A stretch of DNA of 64,000 bases from Ruminococcus flavefaciens (lineage in GTDB: Bacteria > Bacteroidota > Bacteroidia > Bacteroidales > P3), in NCBI GenBank assembly GCA_023667315.1, contig JAMPAI010000001.1:242820-306819 (forward strand), in the 5' to 3' direction. The notes beneath the pieces were generated by a model. That model saw nothing but the letters and a program-made list of their open reading frames with translations, was not told the DNA's origin and searched no databases. Below, piece after piece: positions 27,771 to 36,116 of the stretch (position 1 is the first letter of the stretch; each line of letters opens with the position of its first letter). A program made the position numbers and the translations under genes.

Positions 27771-28952
27771 ATGAAAGCAAAATCAATAATAACGATACTC
27801 ATATTGAGTGTATCCGGTGTTCTGACGGTTTTTGCCCAGGAGATAAAGCCGAATGTAGTGCAGGAGGGAAGGCAATGGAGTTTCAACCGCAATGTGAGTG
27901 GGTTGAATCCAGAACTCGGTGAACTGACGGGCGAGAATCTGGCCTTTTTTCTCGGAGCTGACACGGTGATAGACGGAAAGACCTACAAGGATGTTCTGTA
28001 CAAGAAGGTCTTGTATTGGGACAACTTCGACCTTTTGCCCGTTCAACGAAGAGGCACAGCCTTGCGCGAGGAAAATCAGAAACTCTATCATTACGATTAC
28101 GCCCTGAAAACCGAACGGATACTTTGCGATTTTTCGCTGCAACCAGGCGATACGATAGATATAGACCCGTATAGCCGATTCCGTGTGATAGGGAGATGTG
28201 ACACTGTATTTTATGAGGGGGGCAGGTCGCACCGGTACGTAAAGGTCGAAGATAGGGACAGTCATTCCATCGATTTTTGGTTGGAAGGCATAGGTTCGCT
28301 GTCGTTGGGTATAGAATGGGGATGCCTGAATTGTTCGGGGAGCGATAATGTGTTGCTTTGTTGCCATAGCGGAGATACAGCATTGTATAAGAAGACAGAA
28401 AACTGTCTTTTGAATGCCAATGAGGCTACATTTGTGGGAAAAATTGTTTTTGTGGAAAATCCACCCGCCGATGTTTCCGCTGCGGATTGTCAACGTTTTC
28501 CGATTTTGCAGACAAAAGCCGGGCAATATGTGCTTATGCGCAACGGAGTGCGTTGTCTATGCGAGGTGGTGATAGATGGTGAAACGTACCGGGAAGGCGA
28601 TAACGTAACGGTACAGGGTGTGGCTTCCGTTTATATGAGGCGTGGCGGTGGTGCAATTGATTCGGAATTGGAAGTGAGAACGATAAAGAAAAGCGGGGTG
28701 TCGGTTCAACCCTCACAAAAATTCGAACTGAAATTAACCCCCAATCCTGCCGGCGAAACGATAACGCTAACCGCCACGGGCTGCAGCCTCCAAAAGGTGG
28801 AGATTTTGGATATGAACGGGCGCATCCTCTATGCCGCCACATTGGATAATCAAACCTTCCGCTACAACGTGTCGTGGATGCCCTCGGGCATTTACCTCGC
28901 CCGCGTAAAGACCCCCTGCGGGGTGCTTACGGAAAAGTTTTCGGTGAGGTAA
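27771..28952 (+). CDS. T9SS-sorted secreted protein, paralogue A
   Basis: A 393-residue protein with a signal peptide (MKAKSIITILILSVSGVLTVFAQ), a mature region of unknown function (repeated W/Y-rich beta motifs such as VIDGKTYKDVLYKKVLYWDNFD and a cysteine cluster WGCLNCSGSDNVLLCC), and a type A T9SS sorting domain: LTPNPAGETITL, VEILDMNGRIL, WMPSGIYLARVKT, ending EKFSVR. It is exported by Sec, then by T9SS across the outer membrane. A paralogue follows at 29565. Confidence 0.85.
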   Translation: MKAKSIITILILSVSGVLTVFAQEIKPNVVQEGRQWSFNRNVSGLNPELGELTGENLAFFLGADTVIDGKTYKDVLYKKVLYWDNFDLLPVQRRGTALREENQKLYHYDYALKTERILCDFSLQPGDTIDIDPYSRFRVIGRCDTVFYEGGRSHRYVKVEDRDSHSIDFWLEGIGSLSLGIEWGCLNCSGSDNVLLCCHSGDTALYKKTENCLLNANEATFVGKIVFVENPPADVSAADCQRFPILQTKAGQYVLMRNGVRCLCEVVIDGETYREGDNVTVQGVASVYMRRGGGAIDSELEVRTIKKSGVSVQPSQKFELKLTPNPAGETITLTATGCSLQKVEILDMNGRILYAATLDNQTFRYNVSWMPSGIYLARVKTPCGVLTEKFSVR

Positions 28953-28997
28953 TACATATTCAATATGTTGATTTTTAACACAAAAATAGAATGATGT

Positions 28998-29467
28998 ATG
29001 AAAAATTTTCAAAGAATACTGCTTGGGATTTTTTCTTTGGGTTTGCTGTCGGCAATGTTGTCTTCCTGCAAGTCTGAGGAAAAAATAGAGAATTGGTGCA
29101 GAGGGGAGTGGGTTAATGACAAAATATGGGGAACAAGCGAGGGTGGCAATATGGTATTGAATTTTTTGGAAAACTCACGTTTTTTGACGGAACATTCACG
29201 TATTTTTACGATACCACCGGGGTTCCTGTGGATGATTTTTCGGGGACAGATTTTTCCACCCCCCGTTCTGGGATAACTCGAATCGGTATGTATCGATATG
29301 AGCGGAACTGCGCTTATCTTATCTATTCGGACGAGCCTGAAAATACCTATCTTGTCTCCGTGGATGAGAGTGATTATTCCCAGTTGTGTCTTCATTATTC
29401 GCCGATAAACGCCTCCATTCAACAACCCGCAATGACATTTTTTTATCGTGTCACTACGCCCGATTAA
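28998..29467 (+). pseudogene. Small lipoprotein gene split by a one-base frameshift
   Basis: The 5' part in frame from ATG 28998 encodes a lipoprotein signal (MKNFQRILLGIFSLGLL...LSSCKSEE) and continues to GGNMVLNF. After the T6 run at 29162-29167 the sensible reading moves to the -1 frame (FFGKLTFFDGTFTYFYDTTG...), which stays open to TAA at 29467 and reads like a small beta-rich domain. Adding one T to the run restores a single protein of about 156 residues. Lost base, programmed slippage and sequencing error are all possible. The function of the family is unknown to me. Confidence 0.65.
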
Positions 29468-29564
29468 GGTGCATGGATGTTGTTGTGGAAATGGAGTGAA
29501 GCATCGTATCCATGAAACGTATTGGTATTACATTGTTTATGATGAAAATTAAAAACATAAGGTT

Positions 29565-30764
29565 GTGAAAGCAAAATCAATAATAACGACACTCATATTG
29601 AGTGTATCCGGTGTTCTGACGGTTTTTGCCCAGGAGATAAAGCCGAATATTGTTCAAGAGGGTCGTCTGTGGAGTCTTTATAGAAACATCAGCGACGGGT
29701 GGTTCTATCGGTTGACAGGCATAAACTCAGTTATGTTTTTCGGAACGGATACTTTGATAGACGGGAAGACGTATAAGAATGTACTTTACCGGAGGGTGTT
29801 TTATTGGGACAATTTCGATGAGTTGCCGGTTTATGATTGGGGCTGTGCTTTACGTGAAGAGGATTCCAAGGTGTATCATTACGATTACAAACTCGGAAAA
29901 GAACGGCTGATGTTCGACTTTTCGCTCAAACCGGGCGATACCGTAGAGACATACAGCAAGTTTGTGGTAACGGAAACGGGAAAGACGGAGGGAGATGCCC
30001 CCTTGTACTATATTAACTTACGAGATATCATAAGATATAACGGTGGTCTTGAGGACAGATGGGTGGAAAAAGTGGGATCGAGGGAGAAAGGAATCTATTG
30101 GGATGATTGTTGGGGATGTGTGGGGGGATTTCAGGATTTGGCTTGTTGCAAGGAAGGGAAAAGCGAAGAACCCTTTTTTCGCCCATTGTTTTCCGAATGT
30201 TTAAGTGCAGAATATGGCACCTTTACAGGAAAATTAGCCTTTGTATCCCAACCACCTACAAAGGGCGCGTTTCTTCCAAAGGCCGATTCTACTACGCTTT
30301 GGGCCGTGATAGACAATCCGGTTGAGCAGGAATATGACGCACTGAAACGCATGACGCTGATGCGCAATTCAACGCCTTTTGCAGACAAACTGATGGTGGA
30401 CGGCGTGGAATATCGTGCCGGAGACGAGGTGGAAGTAACGGGTTGGCGTTCTTCGGAACATATATATTCGGATTTGGAAATCCTTTCCATCAAGAAGAAA
30501 GGGGTGCTGGGTGTTGAGACAACGGAAAAGGCCGAATTGCGGATTGCTCCCAATCCTGCCGGCGAGACGGTAACGCTCACCACCACGGGCTGCAGCCTCC
30601 AGAAGGTGGAGATTTTGGACGTGAACGGGCGTGTTTTGTATGTCGCGACATTGAACGGTACGGTTTCGTTCCGCTACAATGTGTCGTGGATGCCCTCGGG
30701 TATCTACCTTGCCCGCGTAAAGACCTCCTGCGGAGTGCTTACGGAAAAGTTTTCGGTACGGTAA
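29565..30764 (+). CDS. T9SS-sorted secreted protein, paralogue B
   Basis: A 399-residue paralogue of the 27771 protein. The signal peptide is nearly identical (MKAKSIITTLILSVSGVLTVFAQ), and so is the type A sorting domain (IAPNPAGETVTL, SGIYLARVKTSC, EKFSVR). The middle is diverged but keeps the order DTLIDGKTYKNVLYRRVFYWDNFD and a cysteine cluster (WDDCWGCVGGFQDLACC). The start codon is GTG where the paralogue has ATG. A nine-codon ORF at 29539-29568 ends in a TGA that overlaps this GTG. Function is unknown. Confidence 0.82.
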   Translation: MKAKSIITTLILSVSGVLTVFAQEIKPNIVQEGRLWSLYRNISDGWFYRLTGINSVMFFGTDTLIDGKTYKNVLYRRVFYWDNFDELPVYDWGCALREEDSKVYHYDYKLGKERLMFDFSLKPGDTVETYSKFVVTETGKTEGDAPLYYINLRDIIRYNGGLEDRWVEKVGSREKGIYWDDCWGCVGGFQDLACCKEGKSEEPFFRPLFSECLSAEYGTFTGKLAFVSQPPTKGAFLPKADSTTLWAVIDNPVEQEYDALKRMTLMRNSTPFADKLMVDGVEYRAGDEVEVTGWRSSEHIYSDLEILSIKKKGVLGVETTEKAELRIAPNPAGETVTLTTTGCSLQKVEILDVNGRVLYVATLNGTVSFRYNVSWMPSGIYLARVKTSCGVLTEKFSVR

Positions 30765-30827
30765 GATGTATAAAAACAAGGAGGAACGGAGCCTTTGCGT
30801 TTCGCCTCCCTTGAATCAAAGATTTAT

Positions 30828-31494
30828 ATGGATATGAAAAGGAATTTTTTGTGGAGGTTTATCGTGATATTTTACGGTATCCTTGGTTTTGGCCGGTTTT
30901 GCAAGCGGTGCGGAAACGGGTGCGCGAGGCCAAGGAAAACACGCGCTTGCCTTGAGTTACAGCCCGGTATTGCGGAGTTGGTGGTATGATTTTTGGAAGC
31001 CCGTGCCGCCCCTTAAGTTCTCGTTGACCTATACCTACGACATTCCCATGCGCTCGCGCTTCGTCAATTTCTATGCGATAGGGGAAGTTTCCTATATCGG
31101 GGCATACTACAGGCGTGTTTTTGTACCCGAAACGGTAGAGCCTGCAAATGGGGAAAAATTAAAAACCACCTCAAACCTTAACTCGGTGATACTTTCTGCG
31201 GGCTTGGGGTTGAAGGTCTATCTTGTTTCCTTTTTGGATCTGGCTGTCTTTTACACGGGAGGATACCGCTACACGCAAAGTAAATTCAAGGTAGTTGGTG
31301 ATGAGACGGGCATGAAATACGGAAAGTCCAAGACTGATCTTCACGATTTTTCGGGGTGCACCGGAGTGCGGCTTATTGGAAAAATCAATAAAATCAACGT
31401 CTTTGCCGGCTATTCCTTTACCCATATGGCCCCGACCCAATACGTTCACAAGTTGGAACATTATGTGGATGTGGGGATAGGATACACTTTCTAA
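30828..31494 (+). pseudogene. Outer-membrane beta-barrel gene with frameshift in the signal peptide
   Basis: From ATG 30828 (or 30834) the frame encodes MKRNFLWRFIVIF and then turns to nonsense. Removing one T from the TTTT run at 30870-30873 gives a normal signal peptide (MKRNFLWRFIVIF, then TVSLVLAGFASGAE) joined to a mature barrel that stays open to 31494 (LSYSPVLRSWWYDFW, VNFYAIGEVSYIGAYYRRV, ending VDVGIGYTF). The only in-frame start of the long part is a TTG at 30883, which would leave a truncated signal peptide. It is probably a frameshifted gene or a sequence error. Confidence 0.65.
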
Positions 31495-31549
31495 AATGAT
31501 CCGGTTAAGAATGTGTTCGGTGACTGCCGTTTTTGTCTGAAAATTTCGC

Positions 31550-31557
31550 TAATTTTG
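31550..31557 (+). promoter_or_regulatory. -7 promoter element before the SpmAB-like gene
   Basis: A perfect TAATTTTG 22 bp before the ATG at 31580. No good TTTG is present at the expected distance, so the promoter is only partly supported. Confidence 0.35.
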
Positions 31558-31579
31558 GCTCTCCAAGGCGGATAGGCGT

Positions 31580-32815
31580 ATGTTGCTTAATTACATTTGG
31601 ATCGGATTCTTTCTGGTGGCTTTCGCGGTCGCCTTGGTTTCGTTTGTCTGCACCGGCGACGCGCAGGTGTTCAAGAACATTATCGACGCCACCTTCTCGG
31701 CCTCCAAGATGGCGGTGCTGGATATCGCGCTGCCCCTGGCAGGCGTCATGACCCTTTGGCTGGGGCTCATGAATGTGGGCGAGAAAGCGGGCGCGATACG
31801 AGTGCTCTCCAAAATCGTGGGACCCTTCTTCAGCAAGCTCTTTCCCGAAATTCCGGCCAACCATCCCGCCACGGGGCAACTGCTGCTCAACTTCTCGGCT
31901 AATATGCTGGGGCTCGACAACGCCGCCACCCCGCTCGGCCTGAAGGCCATGGAGAGCATGCAGCAACTCAATTCCAAGAAAAACACGGCCAGCAATGCCC
32001 AGATCATGTTCCTGGCCATCAATACCTCGGGTCTCACCATCATTCCCATCGCGGTGCTCGCCCAGCGCGCCATCCTGGGCGCGGCCAACCCCACCGACGT
32101 GTTCGTACCGCTGCTTATCGCCACCTACTGTTCCACCCTGGGCGGCATCATCTATGTGGCCATCAAGCAGAAGATTAACCTGTTTAACAAGACCGTTATG
32201 CTGTGGCTGGGCGGCATCACGCTCTTTATCGGTGGGTTGATGGCCTACTGCCTCAGTCTGGAACCGGTGCAATTGGCCCGGTTTTCCAATATCGCGGGCA
32301 ACGGCATCCTGCTTTTGGTGATAACGGCCTTTATCGGCGGAGGATTATACAAACGCATCAATGTTTACGAAGCCTTTATAGACGGAGCGAAAGACGGATT
32401 TAAGACCACCATGAAAATCATTCCGTATCTGGTGGCGATGCTGGTGGGCATCGGCGTTTTCCGCGCTTCGGGCGCCATGGGCTACCTGATAGACGGCCTG
32501 GCCTGGTGCGTGGATGCGGTGGGACTGAACACCGATTTTGTGGGCGCCTTGCCCACCGCGTTCATGAAACCGCTCAGCGGCAGCGGTGCCAAGGCCATGA
32601 TGATAGAGGCCATGAGCAATTACGGCGCCGACAGTTTCGTGGGTCGTCTGTCCTGCCTTTTCCAGGGCTCTGCCGATACCACCTTCTATATCATCGCGCT
32701 TTATTTCGGTTCGGTGGGCATCCGCAAGACCCGTTACGCGGTGCAGGCGGGGCTGATTGCCGACCTTATCGGCGTGGTCGCCGCCATACTGGTGGCCTAT
32801 GTGTTCTTCCATTAG
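31580..32815 (+). CDS. SpmA-SpmB fusion, nucleoside-recognition (Gate) domain membrane protein
   Basis: A 411-residue integral membrane protein. The N-terminal half resembles SpmA (LWLGLMNVGEKAGAIRVLSKIVGPF, NFSANMLGLDNAATPLGLKAM). The C-terminal half resembles SpmB (FIDGAKDGFKTTMKIIPYLVAMLVGIGVFR, LFQGSADTTFYIIALYFGSVGIRKTRYA). In Bacillus the two separate proteins act in spore maturation; fused forms occur in non-sporulating Bacteroidetes, where they are annotated as nucleoside-recognition or transport proteins. Substrate unknown. It is followed 12 bp later by the T9SS plug gene. Confidence 0.87.
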   Translation: MLLNYIWIGFFLVAFAVALVSFVCTGDAQVFKNIIDATFSASKMAVLDIALPLAGVMTLWLGLMNVGEKAGAIRVLSKIVGPFFSKLFPEIPANHPATGQLLLNFSANMLGLDNAATPLGLKAMESMQQLNSKKNTASNAQIMFLAINTSGLTIIPIAVLAQRAILGAANPTDVFVPLLIATYCSTLGGIIYVAIKQKINLFNKTVMLWLGGITLFIGGLMAYCLSLEPVQLARFSNIAGNGILLLVITAFIGGGLYKRINVYEAFIDGAKDGFKTTMKIIPYLVAMLVGIGVFRASGAMGYLIDGLAWCVDAVGLNTDFVGALPTAFMKPLSGSGAKAMMIEAMSNYGADSFVGRLSCLFQGSADTTFYIIALYFGSVGIRKTRYAVQAGLIADLIGVVAAILVAYVFFH

Positions 32816-32827
32816 TTTCGATTTTCC

Positions 32828-34069
32828 ATGAAAAGCCTGTGTTTCTTTCTTGCCTTCTTATTGTTGATGCCGATGTTTTGCAGAGCGCAGACGGCCATCG
32901 GTTTCGGCTCGGTACAGGCCGTTTCCTCCAATAAAGACTACGAGAACCTGCCTGTCATCAATCTCAACAGCGGCGATTATCTGCAGGTGAGTTTCGACGA
33001 CTTGCAGGACCGCGACATGACGCTCCGCTACCGGGTGCGGCTGCTCAACACCGACGGTTCGCCCAACGATATGCGCGAGATCGAATACGTTTCGGGCATC
33101 AACAAGACCGACATCACCGAAATGGACTATTCGTTCAACACCCGCAGCAACTATGCGCACTATTCGTTCACCTTTCCCGAAAAGGGGCGTAACGTAAAGC
33201 TGTCGGGGGCCTACCGTTTCGAAGTTTTTGCGCCCGACGATCCCGACGATATCCTGTTGGTGATTCCCTTTATGGTGTGCGAGGCGGCGGTACAGACCAC
33301 CATCAAGGTAAAGGTGCCCCGGCGTGTGGAATGGCGGCAGCTGCGGCAGGAACTGGCCGTTACGGTGGATGCCTCCAAGTGCCCCGTGCGGATCATACAG
33401 GCCGACCGCTGCCTGCAGGTGTTCGCCCAGCAGAACATGAACACGCAGAGCCTGCGTCAGCTGCCGATGCTTTTCCAGACGGGCAGCCGCTACGAATACC
33501 GCGACAAGGACGAGCTGGTGTTCGACGGCCTGAACGAGTTCCGCAACATCGACATACGGCCCATTACCTACAGCGGGCGCGGGGTGGATTACGTGGCGGT
33601 GGTGAGCGACCGATACAACGCGCAGACCCTGCCGCAGAAGAGCCGGGAATACAAGCCGTATGTAAACGACGACGACATCAACGGCAACTTCGTCATCAAG
33701 GCCGAACGGATGGAGAATTCGGATGTGGAGGCTGAGTACGTGAACGTGCATTTTATCCTGCAGGCCGAGCAGCAGCCGCTGCGCAAATACTACGTTATCG
33801 GCAAGTTCAACAACTGGCTCTGCAACGAGAAGAGCCGGATGGAATACCGCGGGAACATCCGTGCCTATACGCTCAGCCTGCCATTGAAACAGGGTTTTTA
33901 CGATTATATGTTCGCCTGCCAGTACAACGGGGAGATTTCCATTCCCGTGATGGAGGGCAACAACCAAGAGGCGGAGAACGATTACTACGTCTATGTCTTT
34001 TACCGCGAGCCGGGCGGGCGTTACGACCGTCTTTTAGGCGTGGAAAAGGCCAACAGCAGGGAGAAATAA
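32828..34069 (+). CDS. Type IX secretion system plug protein (DUF5103)
   Basis: A 413-residue periplasmic or outer-membrane-associated protein with a signal peptide (MKSLCFFLAFLLLMPMFCRAQ). The order of beta-rich segments (VINLNSGDYLQVSFDDLQDRDMTLRYRV; REIEYVSGINKTDITEMDYSFNT; YYVIGKFNNWLCNEKSRMEY; YDYMFACQYNG) matches the DUF5103 family. Its best-known member is the protein plugging the SprA translocon channel of T9SS. It is the only T9SS machinery gene in the window and lies near several T9SS cargo genes. Confidence 0.8.
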   Translation: MKSLCFFLAFLLLMPMFCRAQTAIGFGSVQAVSSNKDYENLPVINLNSGDYLQVSFDDLQDRDMTLRYRVRLLNTDGSPNDMREIEYVSGINKTDITEMDYSFNTRSNYAHYSFTFPEKGRNVKLSGAYRFEVFAPDDPDDILLVIPFMVCEAAVQTTIKVKVPRRVEWRQLRQELAVTVDASKCPVRIIQADRCLQVFAQQNMNTQSLRQLPMLFQTGSRYEYRDKDELVFDGLNEFRNIDIRPITYSGRGVDYVAVVSDRYNAQTLPQKSREYKPYVNDDDINGNFVIKAERMENSDVEAEYVNVHFILQAEQQPLRKYYVIGKFNNWLCNEKSRMEYRGNIRAYTLSLPLKQGFYDYMFACQYNGEISIPVMEGNNQEAENDYYVYVFYREPGGRYDRLLGVEKANSREK

Positions 34070-34072
34070 GCT

Positions 34073-35491
34073 ATGGAAAATATCAGGCAGCAGTTTAGGG
34101 AATGGAAGGGTTTTGAACCTTCGGAGATCAGGCCGCTTTCGGCCAACGGCTCCAGCCGTCGCTATTTCCGTATCGCCTTCAACGACCAGACGGTCTTGGG
34201 CGCGTTCAACCGTTCGGTGCCCGAGAACGAGGCTTATTTTTCGTTTACGCAACAGTTCTTGCAGGAGGGGCTTCCGGTGCCGCGGGTGCTGCATGTGGCG
34301 GCCGACCGCCAGACGTATTTCGTGGAGGATCTGGGCGACGACACGCTGTTTTCGCTTCTGCCCAAGAACGCGGAGGTTCCCGTTCCGGAAGCGGTAAGGG
34401 AGGTTTATTTCCGCGTGATCGAAGATTTGGTGAGGTTCCAGACGGCGGGGTTGAAAGACGGGAATGGCTTGGATTACACGCATGTCTTTCCGGTGGCGGA
34501 TTTCGACCGCGCCGCCATGATGTGGGACTTGAACTACTTTAAGTATTCGTTCCTCAAGGTGGCGGACGTTCCTTTCGACGAGGCGGCCTTGGAAGCCGAT
34601 TTCGACCGCTTGTGCGCTTTCCTGAACCGGGAGCCGCACAAGTACTTTATGTATCGGGACTTTCAGTCGCGCAACATCATGGTGCGCGGGAACGCGCCCT
34701 GGTTCATCGATTTCCAGGGGGGCAGGAAAGGCCCCTTGGGCTACGACCTGGCATCCCTGCTCTACGATGCCAAGGCTTCGCTGCCCGATGATTTCCGGCA
34801 CCTTCTTTTGGAACATTACCTGCAAGCGGCTTCGCGCGAGATGGCGGGCTTTGACAGGGATGGTTTCTGCAGGGAGTTTTATGCCTGCGTGCTGTTGCGC
34901 ATCCTGCAGGCGATGGGGGCGTACGGCTTGCGCGGCATCTGTCAGAAAAAGGATCTGTTCTTAAAGAGCATTCCCTATGCGATAAGGAACCTTTCGGTAT
35001 TGCGCAGACAGGGGCGGTTCGCGCCGTATCCCGAAATCGAAAGGGTGATCGCGGCCTTGGAAGGTTCGCACTGGGCGGAGTTCGCCAATCCGCGTTCGGA
35101 AAAGCTTAGGCTGCATCTGTGCAGTTTCTCGTTTAAAAAAGGCCTGCCTTCTTGTGAGGACGAGCATGGGGGCGGCTTTGTGTTCGACTGCCGTTTCCTG
35201 CCCAATCCGGGGCGTCTGGAACGCTACAAGAGCCTTACGGGGCGCAATGCGGAGGTACAGGATTTCTTTGCAGGCTATCCCGAAATGGACGCCTTTCTGC
35301 AAAACTGCCTGGCCTTGCTCAAACCGGCGGTAAACAACTACATAGAGCGCGGTTTCCAAAGCCTGAGCATAGCCTTCGGCTGCACCGGCGGCCAGCACCG
35401 CTCGGTCTATTGCGCCGAAAAAATGAAAACCCTGCTGGAACGCAATTTCGATGTAAAAGTGGAGCTGGTGCATCTTGTGCATCCGGAATGA
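34073..35491 (+). CDS. Fusion of an aminoglycoside-phosphotransferase-like sugar kinase and RapZ C-terminal domain
   Basis: A 472-residue cytoplasmic two-domain protein. Residues 1 to about 330 form an APH-fold kinase with catalytic loop MYRDFQSRNIMV and metal-binding FIDFQGGRKGPLGYD; relatives include the cell-wall sugar kinase AmgK. Residues ~345-472 match the RapZ C-terminal domain (CSFSFKKGLP, FDCRFLPNPG, TGRNAEVQDFF, FGCTGGQHRSVYCAEKM), which in E. coli binds glucosamine-6-phosphate. The RapZ N-terminal ATPase is missing. The fusion suggests an amino-sugar kinase with a metabolite sensor. It begins 3 bp after the plug gene. Confidence 0.85.
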   Translation: MENIRQQFREWKGFEPSEIRPLSANGSSRRYFRIAFNDQTVLGAFNRSVPENEAYFSFTQQFLQEGLPVPRVLHVAADRQTYFVEDLGDDTLFSLLPKNAEVPVPEAVREVYFRVIEDLVRFQTAGLKDGNGLDYTHVFPVADFDRAAMMWDLNYFKYSFLKVADVPFDEAALEADFDRLCAFLNREPHKYFMYRDFQSRNIMVRGNAPWFIDFQGGRKGPLGYDLASLLYDAKASLPDDFRHLLLEHYLQAASREMAGFDRDGFCREFYACVLLRILQAMGAYGLRGICQKKDLFLKSIPYAIRNLSVLRRQGRFAPYPEIERVIAALEGSHWAEFANPRSEKLRLHLCSFSFKKGLPSCEDEHGGGFVFDCRFLPNPGRLERYKSLTGRNAEVQDFFAGYPEMDAFLQNCLALLKPAVNNYIERGFQSLSIAFGCTGGQHRSVYCAEKMKTLLERNFDVKVELVHLVHPE

Positions 35492-35523
35492 TTTGTTTTT
35501 AAGCATAAAATACCGTACATTTG
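35492..35523 (+). promoter_or_regulatory. Promoter upstream of rimP-nusA-infB
   Basis: TTTG (35492-35495), 20-bp spacer, TACATTTG (35516-35523): full consensus, starting immediately after the RapZ-fusion stop. The predicted RNA start is near 35530. Confidence 0.8.
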
Positions 35524-35564
35524 CCACGGTTTAGGGGTTGGATTTGTGCGGTATGAGGGTTTGA

Positions 35565-35587
35565 GGGGCGGTGCAAGCCCCTTTTTT
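35565..35587 (+). terminator. Terminator-like hairpin in the rimP leader
   Basis: GGGGC (35565-35569), 7-nt loop, GCCCC (35577-35581), then six T (35582-35587). It lies about 40 bp after the predicted RNA start and about 60 bp before rimP, so it may attenuate the operon or end a short RNA. Confidence 0.65.
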
Positions 35588-35648
35588 ATTGCCCTTGCGG
35601 TTGCTTTTGTGTTGCGTGCAATTCCCTGAACCTTAGTTTTTTAGAACG

Positions 35649-36104
35649 ATGATAAACAAGAAACAGATAGAAGAACTTCTTTCGCAGGCCTTGGAAACCA
35701 TACCGCAGGAAGAGATGTTTGCCGTTAGCGTTTCGGTTTCGCCCAAGAACGAAATCAAGGTGTATATCGACAGCATGAAGGGCGTGAATATTGACCGCTG
35801 CGTGGAAGTGAGCCGCTTTATCGAGCAGCACCTCGACCGCGATGCCGAAGACTTCGAGCTTACCGTGTCCTCGGCCGGCCTCGACCAGCCCTTCCGCGTT
35901 CCGGCGCAGTACGTAAAGAACATTGGCCGGGAAGTGAAGACGCTTACCGCCGATGGCCAGAACATCAAGGGCGTGATTACGGCGGCCGACGAAAACGGCT
36001 TCCGCATACAGGAAAACCCCACGAAAAAGATGCCCGATGCGCCCGAACATGCGTTCGGATATGCGCAGGTAAAGGAAACAAAAATTGTAATCTCATTCAA
36101 ATAA
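35649..36104 (+). CDS. rimP: Ribosome maturation factor RimP
   Basis: A 151-residue RimP, needed for 30S subunit maturation. The N-terminal domain carries IKVYIDSMKGVNIDRCVEVSRFIEQHLD, and the hallmark LTVSSAGLDQPFRVPAQYVKNIGREVKTL follows. The C-terminal Sm-like domain is short. It starts the classical rimP-nusA-infB order, with nusA 12 bp downstream. Confidence 0.95.
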   Translation: MINKKQIEELLSQALETIPQEEMFAVSVSVSPKNEIKVYIDSMKGVNIDRCVEVSRFIEQHLDRDAEDFELTVSSAGLDQPFRVPAQYVKNIGREVKTLTADGQNIKGVITAADENGFRIQENPTKKMPDAPEHAFGYAQVKETKIVISFK

Positions 36105-36116
36105 CAGGATAAAACC

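Noticed and set aside
35492..35648. Possible tRNA or riboswitch in the rimP leader
   Set aside because: No cloverleaf and no known aptamer pattern; only a promoter and a simple terminator-type hairpin are visible.
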